Source: Vreelandella sp031769195 (GTDB lineage: Bacteria > Pseudomonadota > Gammaproteobacteria > Pseudomonadales > Halomonadaceae). Taken from it: a DNA stretch of 64,000 bases. Location of the stretch: NCBI RefSeq assembly GCF_031769195.1, contig NZ_JAVHNP010000005.1:248001-312000 (forward strand), written 5' to 3'. This document shows positions 51,238 to 60,329 of the stretch, one piece after another. The number at the start of each line of letters is the position of its first letter. Position 1 is the stretch's first letter. The notes below the pieces were generated by a model. The model was not told the origin of the DNA, did no database searches, and worked only from the letters and a program-made list of their open reading frames with translations. The translations under genes were made by a program, and so were the position numbers.

Positions 51238-52107
51238 TTAAGCAACCGCAACTTTGCGACGCTGGAGCCACCAGTGATTGAGCCACAGTGACGCCCCCAT
51301 GATGGCCGCTCCTAACAGCAACTTACCCATATCCGCATCGCGATTCCAAATCACGAGGTTAACAATCAGACCAGCAGGCACCAGCGCGTTGTTCATAATG
51401 GCCAAGGTGCCTGCATCTACTTTGGTGGCCCCCTGGTTCCAGGCAAAATAGCCAACGCCAGAAGCCACCAGCCCCAACCACGCCAGCACACCCCACTGTA
51501 GCGACGTCGATGGTAACGCTGCGCTGTTGCCAAACAGCAAGAACGCAGGCAGCGCCACCAGCATCGCGCCAATAAAGAACCAGCCAAACACATTGTGCCA
51601 AGCCAGGGTGGGCGGCAGGTCCGCCGCGAGACGACGATAGCCCACTTGGCCAATAGCGAAGCAGAGGTTTGCACCCTGCACAACTAAAAAGCCCAGCCAG
51701 AAGCCGCTATCGATCCCGTCGTAGCGAATCACCCCCGCACCAATAACAGCCAATATCGCGGTCATCAGGTAGATCGGTGTGAAGCGTTTGAACATCAGAT
51801 CATCAAGCAGCGCGATATACACGGGCGTAAAGATGGTAAACAGCAGCACTTCCGGTACAGAGAGCAGCAAAAACGAGTGATAAAAGAAGGTATACATCAC
51901 CCCAAGCTGAATGGCCCCCAGCGCCATCAACGCTAGGCGCTGTTTTCCGCGCAGCAGGCTTGGGCGTAGAAAAGGCAGAAATACCAACATCGCTAACGTA
52001 ACGCGCACCAGAACGGCAAAGTAACTGTCTACCTGCCCCGCTAAATAGACGCCAATCAAAGAGAAGGAGAACGCCCAGAGCGCCGTCACACCGACCAAAT
52101 AGCCCAT
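51238..52107 (-). CDS. EamA/DMT family transporter
   Basis: Inner membrane transporter of the drug/metabolite transporter superfamily, 289 residues with about ten helices in two EamA repeats (first beginning YLVGVTALWAFSFSLIGVYL, second near residue 145). The family often exports amino acids or metabolites; the substrate cannot be told. GAGG precedes the ATG. Confidence 0.87.
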   Translation of the reverse strand: MGYLVGVTALWAFSFSLIGVYLAGQVDSYFAVLVRVTLAMLVFLPFLRPSLLRGKQRLALMALGAIQLGVMYTFFYHSFLLLSVPEVLLFTIFTPVYIALLDDLMFKRFTPIYLMTAILAVIGAGVIRYDGIDSGFWLGFLVVQGANLCFAIGQVGYRRLAADLPPTLAWHNVFGWFFIGAMLVALPAFLLFGNSAALPSTSLQWGVLAWLGLVASGVGYFAWNQGATKVDAGTLAIMNNALVPAGLIVNLVIWNRDADMGKLLLGAAIMGASLWLNHWWLQRRKVAVA

Positions 52108-52193
52108 CAGTAAACCTCAATAAAGAAGATAGTTTACGGGGATTATACGCCTTTCATATCCTCTGCCAATGGGCCAAATGTCATCAGTGAGCG

Positions 52194-52742
52194 TTAACGA
52201 TTTTGCAACCAAAGAAACGCGTAAATAACGCCAGGAAACCAGCCGAGTAGCGTTAATACAACACTGATGAGCACACGTTGGGTACCGCCATCAGTTAAGC
52301 CCACCGCCAAAGGCGGCAGCAGCACGGACAACGCGTAATAGGCCCACTTAAGCGCCTCAGGTGCTGTGGTGAGATCGGAAGCTGCCTTAGAGGAGGAAGG
52401 TGGCGCCTTCTCATCAACCGCTTTCGCTGCTGTGTTAGCCGGCATGGGCGGTGGCGTGAAGTGCTCAACGGCAGCGTTCGCCTGGGCCGACTGGGCCTTT
52501 TCACGCTCGAGCGCCTTACGGTGTGCCTCTTTGTCGATTTTTTGCTCCAGGGTCTCGGCGCCTTCTGCCAGGTCGTCGTGGTGGCGCTCCCAATCCTCCC
52601 AATCGTGGGGCGTACCGGACTTAGGGCGATGGCTGCCAGCCCCCCGGGCGCGCTCCCAGGCTTTCTCTTCCAGCGTGTTCGGCCTGTCGGGGTCTCGCTC
52701 TAGGCCTACGCCTTTACGGTTTAAGTACTCTCGAGCGTCCAT
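52194..52742 (-). CDS. YqaE/Pmp3-type membrane protein with charged N-terminal extension
   Basis: 182 residues: a soluble, highly charged N-terminal half (residues 1-120, rich in Glu, Arg, Lys and His, with a helical EQKIDKEAHRKALEREKAQ stretch), then a Pmp3/YqaE hydrophobic hairpin: YYALSVLLPPLAVGL and VVLTLLGWFPGVIYAFLWL. Pmp3-like proteins are usually about 50 residues and linked to salt or cold stress, so this is an extended form. The role here is unknown. AGAGGAG precedes the ATG. Confidence 0.75.
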   Translation of the reverse strand: MDAREYLNRKGVGLERDPDRPNTLEEKAWERARGAGSHRPKSGTPHDWEDWERHHDDLAEGAETLEQKIDKEAHRKALEREKAQSAQANAAVEHFTPPPMPANTAAKAVDEKAPPSSSKAASDLTTAPEALKWAYYALSVLLPPLAVGLTDGGTQRVLISVVLTLLGWFPGVIYAFLWLQNR

Positions 52743-52887
52743 AACGGCTCCTCTTCGCGGTTGAGGCTAGTGTGATATAGCGGCAAAGCGTTGAATAACG
52801 TCAGTATGGGGGCAGAGCAGGGTGAGTTAAATCACCTACAGTAAGAGAATCGGCTGTGGCCTGCCGATCTCGTAAAGGAGTGCTCCA

Positions 52888-53295
52888 ATGAATAAAAAAA
52901 TCCCGGATACCGTGCGCGATATTATGTCACGCGACTGCTACCGCGTTTCAGGAGAAACATCCATTACCACCCTTGCTCAGGGGCTCGCCCTCCACCGCCT
53001 GCCTGGTGCGCCTGTGGTGGACATGGCTGATCGCTTAGTCGGCTTTATTTCCGAGCAGGATGTCTTGGGCCGCGTACTGGATAGCATTTATCATGATGAC
53101 GAAGCGCCGCTTGTCAGGGAATTAATGCGCCAGGATGTACTCACGACCTCGCCGAATAAAAGCATTACCGATTTAGCTCAGGAAATGCTGGGCGCTAAGC
53201 CCAAGATTTATCCGGTGGTTGAACAGCAGCGTCTCATCGGCATCGTTACCCGGCGAGATATTCTGATGGCACTCCTCACCATTCGTCGCCATTAG
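52888..53295 (+). CDS. Two-CBS-domain protein
   Basis: 135-residue stand-alone CBS pair: CBS1 about residues 8-65 (VRDIMSRDCYRVSG, LPGAPVVD, LVGFISEQDVL) and CBS2 about 76-133 (VRELMRQDVLTTSP, IYPVVEQQRLIGIVTRRDIL). Such modules bind adenine nucleotides and regulate partner proteins; the partner is unknown. AAGGAG precedes the ATG. Confidence 0.9.
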   Translation: MNKKIPDTVRDIMSRDCYRVSGETSITTLAQGLALHRLPGAPVVDMADRLVGFISEQDVLGRVLDSIYHDDEAPLVRELMRQDVLTTSPNKSITDLAQEMLGAKPKIYPVVEQQRLIGIVTRRDILMALLTIRRH

Positions 53296-53338
53296 CCGTC
53301 GCCCTTCGCCACTAGGCGCATGCCCTCAACACGCAAAC

Positions 53339-53573
53339 AAAAAAAAACCGCTGCTTGAAAAAGCAGCGGAAGCAAGGGATCGAAAACAATAGCCAGAACA
53401 ACACTATTAGCGACTGCCATCGCGATGTTGCCTGTACACACTCAGACACTCTGCACAGAAAAAGTTCGCAAAAGGTTAAAATTTTCGTCTTGGCAGGTGC
53501 GAGCGTATACTAGACAGCCACTCTCCAATGGGCGCAGACGCGGGCGCCTAACCTGATATGGCTGGGAGCTTAC
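53339..53573 (-). ncRNA. Possible orphan small RNA / terminator element B
   Basis: The 278-bp spacer between two plus-strand genes holds a strong terminator that faces the minus strand: GATCCCTTGCTT (53381-53370), stem CCGCTGCTT/AAGCAGCGG with a 4-nt loop (53348-53369) and nine T residues on the minus strand (53347-53339). No minus-strand gene lies upstream of it within the spacer, so the transcript it ends is probably a small RNA starting somewhere in 53400-53573; the 5' end given here is only the outer limit. I found no clear promoter. Confidence 0.45.
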
Positions 53574-53933
53574 ATGGCACTTTATTTACTGGTGTTTGGC
53601 GTCTGTGTACTAGTCATAGGGGCCGTACTGCTGGTGTTGATGAGCGCCGGGACACCGCGCTACCGCACAGAGCCAAAGGATCTGATTTCGCTGTTTGATA
53701 AGGCACTGGAGAGCAAGGTCAGTGAAACCGAGTGGAACGCGTTGATTGGCTACCCTATTCGTCACGATGAATATTTAGACAACGTCCGCCGTCGTGCCTC
53801 GCACTTGATGGATACGCACGGTCGGCGTTGGCAAATTGCGCAGGGCAAGCCGCTACTTAACCAAGAGGGTTATGCAGAGCTGAAAGCACTACGTGATCAT
53901 TTAGCGGCACACACAGCGCTTCGTCAGCGCTGA
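53574..53933 (+). CDS. Unknown 119-aa protein with one membrane helix
   Basis: An N-terminal membrane anchor (LYLLVFGVCVLVIGAVLLVL) followed by a soluble, mostly helical domain (KDLISLFDKALESKVSETEW, then ALIGYPIRHDEYLDNVRRRA and LNQEGYAELKALRDHLAAH). GGGAG lies 6 nt before the ATG. It precedes the AraC-type gene by 27 bp, but nothing links it to proline use. Family not recognised. Confidence 0.72.
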   Translation: MALYLLVFGVCVLVIGAVLLVLMSAGTPRYRTEPKDLISLFDKALESKVSETEWNALIGYPIRHDEYLDNVRRRASHLMDTHGRRWQIAQGKPLLNQEGYAELKALRDHLAAHTALRQR

Positions 53934-53960
53934 CAGAGCAGCAGCGACGAGGAGACCCCT

Positions 53961-54824
53961 ATGCCGAGCACCATTCGTCAAATTCCCTTGGAAACCGCTA
54001 CCAAGCACCACTCTCATGATTTTCACCAAATCGTGATTACGCTCTGCGGCTCTTCCGAGTTTGAAATTGAGGGGCTTGGAGGCCGGGTGAACGCCTTTTC
54101 AGGCTGCATTGTGCCCGCCAACCATGAGCACTACTACTCTGGGAATGGTCATAACCGCCAGCTCATTTTAGACCTGCCCGAGGATGCACCAGCCCTAACG
54201 GGCGAACACCGTGAGCTGGTTGCGCTATTTGATGCGCCGCGCTTTTTCGCTTTAGACAGCCCGCTACGCCACTACCTAACGTTTGTGGAAAGTGAACTGT
54301 CCCGCGGATTTGACAACTCGACGACCTCATTTCAGCAAGACCGTTTGGCAGCCACTCTTCTTGGCTCGCTCAAGGCACGCCTGGGAGCGCCTGGATGTGC
54401 AGCCCAGCGACGCATCGACCTGAATCAGATTGACCGCTTCATCCGTCGTCATTTAGCCGATGAGCTGCGCGTAGCAGACCTAGCGAAGCTTGCTTGCCTC
54501 AGCGAAGCGCACTTTTCTGAACGTTTTAGAGCGCAAACCGGTCTCTCTCCCTGGCAGTATGTGCGCAGGCAGCGGTTACACGCAGCGCGCCAACTGGTGA
54601 TGCAAAGCCGTTTACCGTTAACTGATATCGCCATTCAAACGGGGTTTGCCAACCAAAGCGCCCTCTCCCACGCCTTTCGCCGCAGCTATGGCGCATCGCC
54701 ACGTCAATTACGGCAAGGCTTCGCCGCCCCCACACTAGATACCAATAGTCGTTCAACGCCTCATTCAACGGCGCTGTCACCGGCGACATCCCCTGTGGGG
54801 GCAGGCGTACTCTCGTCTCGTTAA
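53961..54824 (+). CDS. pruR: AraC-family regulator, PruR-like
   Basis: 287 residues: an N-terminal cupin-like sensing domain (HHSHDFHQIVITLCGSSEFE) and a C-terminal AraC pair of helix-turn-helix motifs (VADLAKLACLSEAHFSERFR and LTDIAIQTGFANQSALSHAF with FRRSYGASPRQLR). The last 35 residues are a Ser/Thr/Pro tail. In Pseudomonas an AraC-type PruR next to putA activates proline catabolism; the position directly upstream of putA supports the same role. GAGGAG precedes the ATG. Confidence 0.82.
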   Translation: MPSTIRQIPLETATKHHSHDFHQIVITLCGSSEFEIEGLGGRVNAFSGCIVPANHEHYYSGNGHNRQLILDLPEDAPALTGEHRELVALFDAPRFFALDSPLRHYLTFVESELSRGFDNSTTSFQQDRLAATLLGSLKARLGAPGCAAQRRIDLNQIDRFIRRHLADELRVADLAKLACLSEAHFSERFRAQTGLSPWQYVRRQRLHAARQLVMQSRLPLTDIAIQTGFANQSALSHAFRRSYGASPRQLRQGFAAPTLDTNSRSTPHSTALSPATSPVGAGVLSSR

Positions 54825-55083
54825 TATAACGCGCGCAAAAATGCTTAACCTGTCACCCCATTTGCCGCTAGCGGCCCTCCCTTAACTCTACTAAAGTCGT
54901 AAATAGCAACTTCTTGCCGCGAAATTGACACGTTTTGCCATGGAAACGACATACACCTAACGACAGCTAGCTCTACATTCGAACGTCAGCCTGGGCACTT
55001 GCCCTGCCATCACTTTTTAAACGGTAGCTGACCCAGCTATTCGTTCAAGTTGCTCGTTTCAGACCTGTCTTACGGGGGCCTCA

Positions 55084-58000
55084 ATGCTCAATGCTAAACA
55101 AATGCGTGACTCTGCCACCTGGCAAACCGACCTTGATACGCTGCTAAAGCGTGTTAGCGAACACTACATCGTCGATGAAGACACCTACGTCAGTGAGCTG
55201 ATCAAACTGCTGGGTACTGATCAGGACGATTTTTCGCGCATTGAGGCCAACACGGCAGCACTGGTGCGCGACGTGCGCAACATGGATACCGCCGTTGATA
55301 CCATCGACGAGCTGCTGCAGCAGTACAGCCTGGATACTCATGAAGGCCTGATGCTGATGTGCCTTGCCGAAGCAATGCTGCGCATTCCCGACAAAGCCAC
55401 CGCAGATGCGCTCATCGAAGATAAGCTGGGCCCTGCAGACTGGCAATCCCATGTGGGCAAGAGCGAATCGTGGATGGTCAACGCCTCTACCTGGGGCCTG
55501 TTAATGACCGGCCGCGTGCTGAAGCTGGATCACCCGAAAGAGGGTCAGCCCGCCCACTTTATTAACCGCATGGTTAATCGCATGGGCGAGCCGGTGATTC
55601 GCCGGGCAATGATGGAAGCGATGAAAATCATGGGCAAGCAGTTCGTGCTTGGCCGTGATATCAACGAAGCCCTGAAGCGCTCTAAGCCGCTGTTTAATAA
55701 AGGCTACACTTACTCTTACGACATGCTAGGCGAAGCCGCCCGCACCCGTGCCGATGCGAAACGCTACTTCGACGACTACGCGCGCGCCATTGAGCAAGTG
55801 GGCAAAGCGTGCAAATCGCTGGGCGACAAAACCCCCGCGCCGTCCGTATCAATCAAGCTCTCTGCCCTGCACCCGCGCTATGAGTTTGGTCGCCGCGAAC
55901 AAGTGCTGAAAGAGTTAGTAGACACCGTCATTCAACTGGTCACCAAAGCGCGCGCACTGGATGTGGCGGTGACCATCGACGCTGAAGAAGTTGACCGTCT
56001 GGAGCTTTCTCTAGAAGTCTTCCGTGCGATTTACCAAAGCAGCGCGGTTAAAGGCTGGGGCCACTTTGGTCTTGTGGTTCAAGCGTACTCCAAACGCGCG
56101 CTGCCGGTACTGCACTACCTCAATCGTTTGGCCGATGAACAGGGTGATGAGATTCCGCTACGCTTGGTCAAAGGCGCGTACTGGGATAGCGAAATCAAAG
56201 AGTCTCAGCAGCTGGGCATCGATGGCTATCCTGTGTACACCCGTAAAGCCTGTACCGACGTGGCTTACTTGGCCTGTGCGCAGTTTCTGCTGTCTGACGA
56301 CACCCGTGGCCGCATTTTCCCGCAGTTTGCCACCCATAATGCTCACACCGTCACCACCATTTTGGAGCTGGCGAACCACGACAGCCGTCCGTTTGAATTC
56401 CAGCGCCTGCACGGCATGGGCGAAGCACTTTATGATGCAGCCCTAGAGCGTGCCCCCAAAGGCACCTACTGCCGCATTTACGCACCGGTCGGCGCGCATA
56501 AAGACCTGCTTCCCTACTTGGTACGCCGCCTGCTGGAAAACGGCGCCAACTCGTCGTTTGTTCACCAGATTGTCGACCCAGATGTGCCGGTAGAGTCGCT
56601 GTGCCAACACCCTGTCGACACCCTGCGCCAGCAAAAAACGTTCTACAACAAGCGTATTCCGCTGCCTAAAGACATTTATGGCGCGAAGCGTCGTAACTCC
56701 CGTGGGGTTAACCTTAATATTCGTAGCCATTACTACCCGCTGATGGAAAAGATGGGCGGGTTTATGGACAAGCAGTACCCCACCAAACCGCTGCTGGCCT
56801 TTGATATCGCTGACGATAGCGCTAATACCCATAGCGTGACCTCTCCATTTGATCGTCGCCAAACCGTCGGCAGCGTGCAGTGGACGAGCAAAGAGCAGGC
56901 CGCTAAAGCCCTAGACGCTGCCTGGGAAGCTTTCCCCCGCTGGGACGCTACTCCGGTGGCCGAACGCGCAGCAATCCTGCGTCGGCTGGGTGATCTTATG
57001 GAAGAGCACATGGCAGAGCTGATGACACTCTGCTCTCGCGAAGGCGGCAAGCTGCTCACCGATGGCGTTGATGAGATCAAAGAAGCGGTCGACTTCTGCC
57101 GTTACTACGCCATGCGCGCTGAGGAGTCGTTTGGCCAGCCTATTGAGCTGCCTGGCCCCACCGGTGAATCTAACCGCTTGATGATGGGGGGCAAGGGTGT
57201 CTTTGCCGCGATTAGCCCTTGGAATTTCCCGGTCGCCATTTTCTGCGGCCAAATTGTCGCCGCTGCTGTCGCAGGTAACACTGTATTGGCGAAGCCTGCT
57301 GAGCAGACCTCTATTGTCGCCCACCGCGTCATTGAACTGCTGTATGAAGCCGGCATGCCTCGTGATGTGGTACAGCTGCTGCCGGGTGACGGCCCGACTG
57401 TCGGTAGCGTACTGACCTCTGACCCGCGCATTACCGGCGTGGTCTTTACCGGCGGCACCGACACGGCGCAAATTATTAACCGCGCCCTCGCTGCGCGTGA
57501 TAACGCTCCCCTACCAACCCTCATCGCGGAAACCGGCGGCATGAACGCGATGATTGTCGACTCCACCGCCCTACCCGAGCAGGTTGTGGTCGATGTGATT
57601 CAGTCAGCCTTCCAGAGTGCTGGCCAGCGCTGCTCTGCCCTGCGGGTTCTCTATCTTCAAGAAGATGTCGCCGACCGCGTCATTGAGATTCTTAAAGGAG
57701 CAATGAGTGAGCTACGCATTGGTGACCCCCGCGATTTAGGTACCGACGTGGGCCCGGTCATTGATGAAGATGCCCGCAAAGGGTTGATGGCACACATCGA
57801 GAAGCTGAAAGGCGAGAACCGCTTAGTAGCGGAAACCCCGATGACTGCCGAACATACCCAGCACGGCACCTTTGTTCCGCCGGTTGCGTTTACCATTGAC
57901 AGTATCGACGCCCTGACGCGCGAACAGTTTGGCCCTGTGCTGCATATTGTGCGCTTCAAAGCACGCGAGCTGGATAAGGTCATTCACGATATTAACGGCC

Positions 58001-58275
58001 GGGGTTATGGACTGACCTTTGGGGTACATAGCCGTAACGAATCCTTTGCCGCTGAAATAGCGCAGAAAATTCGAGTAGGCAATGTGTATATCAACCGTAA
58101 TATCATCGGTGCTGTTGTTGGCGTTCAACCGTTTGGTGGACAAGGCTTATCAGGCACCGGTCCTAAGGCAGGCGGGCCACACTACCTGCAGCGTTTTGTG
58201 ACCGAAAAAACGATTACTAACAACACTGCCGCTCTGGGTGGCAACGCGTCGCTTCTGGCGCTAGGGGATGAGTAA
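55084..58275 (+). CDS. putA: Bifunctional proline dehydrogenase / P5C dehydrogenase PutA
   Basis: Oxidises proline to glutamate in two steps with substrate channelling. The 1063-residue protein lacks the ribbon-helix-helix domain of E. coli PutA, so it is a short, non-DNA-binding form. An arm region leads into the FAD-binding proline dehydrogenase barrel (KLSALHPRYEF, then LVKGAYWDSEIK, QFATHNAHTV and FEFQRLHGMGEALY), then an NAD-dependent aldehyde dehydrogenase from about residue 590 with catalytic Glu E816 (IAETGGMNA) and Cys C850 (SAGQRCSALR). The lack of self-regulation fits the separate regulator upstream. The ribosome-binding site is weak (GGGGG). Confidence 0.97.
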   Translation: MLNAKQMRDSATWQTDLDTLLKRVSEHYIVDEDTYVSELIKLLGTDQDDFSRIEANTAALVRDVRNMDTAVDTIDELLQQYSLDTHEGLMLMCLAEAMLRIPDKATADALIEDKLGPADWQSHVGKSESWMVNASTWGLLMTGRVLKLDHPKEGQPAHFINRMVNRMGEPVIRRAMMEAMKIMGKQFVLGRDINEALKRSKPLFNKGYTYSYDMLGEAARTRADAKRYFDDYARAIEQVGKACKSLGDKTPAPSVSIKLSALHPRYEFGRREQVLKELVDTVIQLVTKARALDVAVTIDAEEVDRLELSLEVFRAIYQSSAVKGWGHFGLVVQAYSKRALPVLHYLNRLADEQGDEIPLRLVKGAYWDSEIKESQQLGIDGYPVYTRKACTDVAYLACAQFLLSDDTRGRIFPQFATHNAHTVTTILELANHDSRPFEFQRLHGMGEALYDAALERAPKGTYCRIYAPVGAHKDLLPYLVRRLLENGANSSFVHQIVDPDVPVESLCQHPVDTLRQQKTFYNKRIPLPKDIYGAKRRNSRGVNLNIRSHYYPLMEKMGGFMDKQYPTKPLLAFDIADDSANTHSVTSPFDRRQTVGSVQWTSKEQAAKALDAAWEAFPRWDATPVAERAAILRRLGDLMEEHMAELMTLCSREGGKLLTDGVDEIKEAVDFCRYYAMRAEESFGQPIELPGPTGESNRLMMGGKGVFAAISPWNFPVAIFCGQIVAAAVAGNTVLAKPAEQTSIVAHRVIELLYEAGMPRDVVQLLPGDGPTVGSVLTSDPRITGVVFTGGTDTAQIINRALAARDNAPLPTLIAETGGMNAMIVDSTALPEQVVVDVIQSAFQSAGQRCSALRVLYLQEDVADRVIEILKGAMSELRIGDPRDLGTDVGPVIDEDARKGLMAHIEKLKGENRLVAETPMTAEHTQHGTFVPPVAFTIDSIDALTREQFGPVLHIVRFKARELDKVIHDINGRGYGLTFGVHSRNESFAAEIAQKIRVGNVYINRNIIGAVVGVQPFGGQGLSGTGPKAGGPHYLQRFVTEKTITNNTAALGGNASLLALGDE

Positions 58276-58621
58276 CGGCTCATCGACACTACTAACCTGA
58301 ACTCCTGAAAAGGAACCGTCTCATGGTTGACAATAATAGAGCAATTGCCCGGACATTAGCGGCCTGTTTAGGCCGCGTATTGGGCGCAGGGAACATTGCA
58401 CACACACGTACCCAGCACTTCTCTAACGGCTTGGCGAGCGAGTGTTCGCCAGTAAAAGCCGATGGAATAACGCATCAGGGTTAACAACAATAAGGCTGCG
58501 TGAAGGCCGTTGCTAAGCGGCCAGCGCAGCGCCTGTCGGCGCTCGCCTTGTACAAAAAAGTCAGCCACCGCAGACGCTTTTGTACGTAGCGTAGCCCGTA
58601 CTAACAAACTGGAGAAGTTTC
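58276..58621. other. putA-putP spacer
   Basis: 346 bp between putA and putP. It holds the 53-codon frame listed separately and no terminator-like hairpin with a T-run. A GGCCTGTTTAGGCC inverted repeat (58360-58373) is the only compact palindrome noticed. A putP promoter may lie here, but none is clear. Confidence 0.4.
58323..58484 (+). CDS. Possible 53-aa protein between putA and putP
   Basis: A short frame beginning MVDNNRAIARTLAACLGRVL and ending ITHQG, with AGGAA 7 nt before the ATG, 47 bp after putA. No family is recognised, and an opposing frame (58368-58607) covers the same DNA. It may be a real small protein or chance; the ribosome-binding site is the main support. Confidence 0.3.
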   Translation: MVDNNRAIARTLAACLGRVLGAGNIAHTRTQHFSNGLASECSPVKADGITHQG

Positions 58622-60121
58622 ATGGCTACAGGTGTTTGGATTAGCTTATTTGGTTATTTTGCGCTCATGATCGCCATTGGCGTTTATGCCATGCGCAAAT
58701 CGACGTCTTCCTCGGAAGACTACATGCTGGGTGGTCGTACCCTCAGCCCACAAGTTGCGGCTCTTTCAGCGGGTGCGTCTGATATGAGCGGCTGGCTGCT
58801 GCTTGGCTTACCCGGGGCGATGTTCGTCTCAGGCCTAGGCTCCGCCTGGATCGGGATTGGCCTGCTGGTGGGTGCGCTCTTCAACTGGATTTTAGTTGCG
58901 CCGCGCCTACGTGAGCAAACCATTCACTACGGCAATGCGATTACGATTCCGGCGTTTCTTGCGAACCGCTTTCCGACCCGTGCACTGTCTCTGCGTACGG
59001 TATCCGCGATCGTTATCGTTATCTTCTTTGCGGTCTATACCGCCTCTGGCTTAGTGGCAGGCGGCAAGCTGTTTGAAAGCGCCTTCACCGGTGTTTATAA
59101 CTTCGGTGACATGAGCAACTACGCCATGGGCGTGATGATCACCCTCGGCGTGGTGCTTATCTACACCGTGGTAGGTGGCTTCCTGGCTGTGAGCATGACG
59201 GACTTTGTCCAGGGCTGCATCATGATGCTGGCACTGATCATCATGCCAGCGGTGGTGCTGTTTGGCGAAGGTGGTGGTGGCTTCTCGCAGGCGTCACAGA
59301 CGCTGAACGAGGTCGACCCAACGCTGCTGTCCTGGTCAGAAGGGTTGACGTTCATTGGCTGGCTTTCTGCGGTAACTTGGGGCCTGGGTTATTTCGGCCA
59401 ACCGCATATCATTGTGCGCTTTATGGCGATTCGCTCTCAGAAAGATGTGCCGACTGCCCGTAATATCGGCATGGGATGGATGCTGATTTCGCTGATTGGC
59501 GCTGTGTCATTGGGCTTGGCAGGTCGTGCGTTTGCCGTTCGTAATGGGCTGGACGTTCAAGACCCGGAAACGATTTTTATCATTCTCGCCAACCTGCTGT
59601 TCCACCCGCTGATCACTGGCTTCCTCTATGCGGCGCTGCTGGCAGCGATCATGAGCACCATTTCTAGTCAGTTGCTGGTGTCCTCCTCCTCACTCACCGA
59701 AGACTTCTATCGTCTGTTCCTGCATAAGAACGCCACTGAGCAGCAGTGCGTGGCGGTAGGTCGTGTGTGCGTGGTACTGGTGGGTGTCGTAGCGGCGATT
59801 ATTGCCTCTGACGAGAATTCCCAAGTACTGGGGCTGGTTAGTAACGCATGGGCGGGCTTTGGTGCTGCCTTCGGCCCGCTGATCATCTTGTCGCTGATGT
59901 GGCCACGTACTAACGGTGCTGGTGCGCTAGCGGGCATGATCGTTGGTGCGGTGACCGTCATGCTTTGGATAACCTTAGGCTGGAACGGCTCCTTCATGGG
60001 TGGCCCCGGCATTTATGAGATCATTCCTGGCTTCATCGCGTCTTTCATCGCCATTTTGGTGGTCAGCAACATGACAGCCGATGCCGGTGAATATCAGCAT
60101 ATTGATCGCAAAGAAGCGTAA
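58622..60121 (+). CDS. putP: Sodium/proline symporter PutP
   Basis: Inner membrane SSS-family transporter importing proline with sodium, both as nutrient and osmoprotectant. The 499-residue protein has about thirteen helices with SSEDYMLGGRTLSPQVAALS, GASDMSGWLLLGLPGA, and WGLGYFGQPHIIVRFMA, typical of PutP. GGAG precedes the ATG. It follows putA on the same strand and ends in a strong terminator. Confidence 0.96.
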   Translation: MATGVWISLFGYFALMIAIGVYAMRKSTSSSEDYMLGGRTLSPQVAALSAGASDMSGWLLLGLPGAMFVSGLGSAWIGIGLLVGALFNWILVAPRLREQTIHYGNAITIPAFLANRFPTRALSLRTVSAIVIVIFFAVYTASGLVAGGKLFESAFTGVYNFGDMSNYAMGVMITLGVVLIYTVVGGFLAVSMTDFVQGCIMMLALIIMPAVVLFGEGGGGFSQASQTLNEVDPTLLSWSEGLTFIGWLSAVTWGLGYFGQPHIIVRFMAIRSQKDVPTARNIGMGWMLISLIGAVSLGLAGRAFAVRNGLDVQDPETIFIILANLLFHPLITGFLYAALLAAIMSTISSQLLVSSSSLTEDFYRLFLHKNATEQQCVAVGRVCVVLVGVVAAIIASDENSQVLGLVSNAWAGFGAAFGPLIILSLMWPRTNGAGALAGMIVGAVTVMLWITLGWNGSFMGGPGIYEIIPGFIASFIAILVVSNMTADAGEYQHIDRKEA

Positions 60122-60140
60122 TACGACGGTGTGACTGAGA

Positions 60141-60174
60141 AAGGCTCAGCGGGGAAACCTGCTGAGCCTTTTTT
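60141..60174 (+). terminator. Intrinsic terminator of putP
   Basis: Perfect 10-bp stem AAGGCTCAGC/GCTGAGCCTT with a 10-nt loop followed by TTTT on the plus strand. Confidence 0.93.
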
Positions 60175-60329
60175 ATGTTTAACGCTGTATGCCTATTGCT
60201 AACCGCTTGAATCGAAAGATCACCCCCTTTTGCCCCAGGTCAATAATGTCGGCTCTTGCGATCGATACACTAACGGCATGGTTATTCACCTCAACCCTTC
60301 CCCATCACGTATCGGTCAGGAGCGACGCT

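Noticed and set aside
53485..53520. Sigma-70 promoter TTGGCA / TATACT before the 119-aa gene
   Set aside because: The spacing between the two hexamers is only about 10 bp, too short for a sigma-70 promoter.
54992..55007. Sigma-54-like promoter (GGGCAC-N5-CTGCC) upstream of putA
   Set aside because: Only the GG/GC pair and part of the -24 element match, and the neighbouring activator is AraC-type, not a sigma-54 enhancer-binding protein.
58368..58607. 79-aa minus-strand reading frame in the putA-putP spacer
   Set aside because: No family recognised, no convincing ribosome-binding site, and it opposes the direction of both put genes and another small frame.
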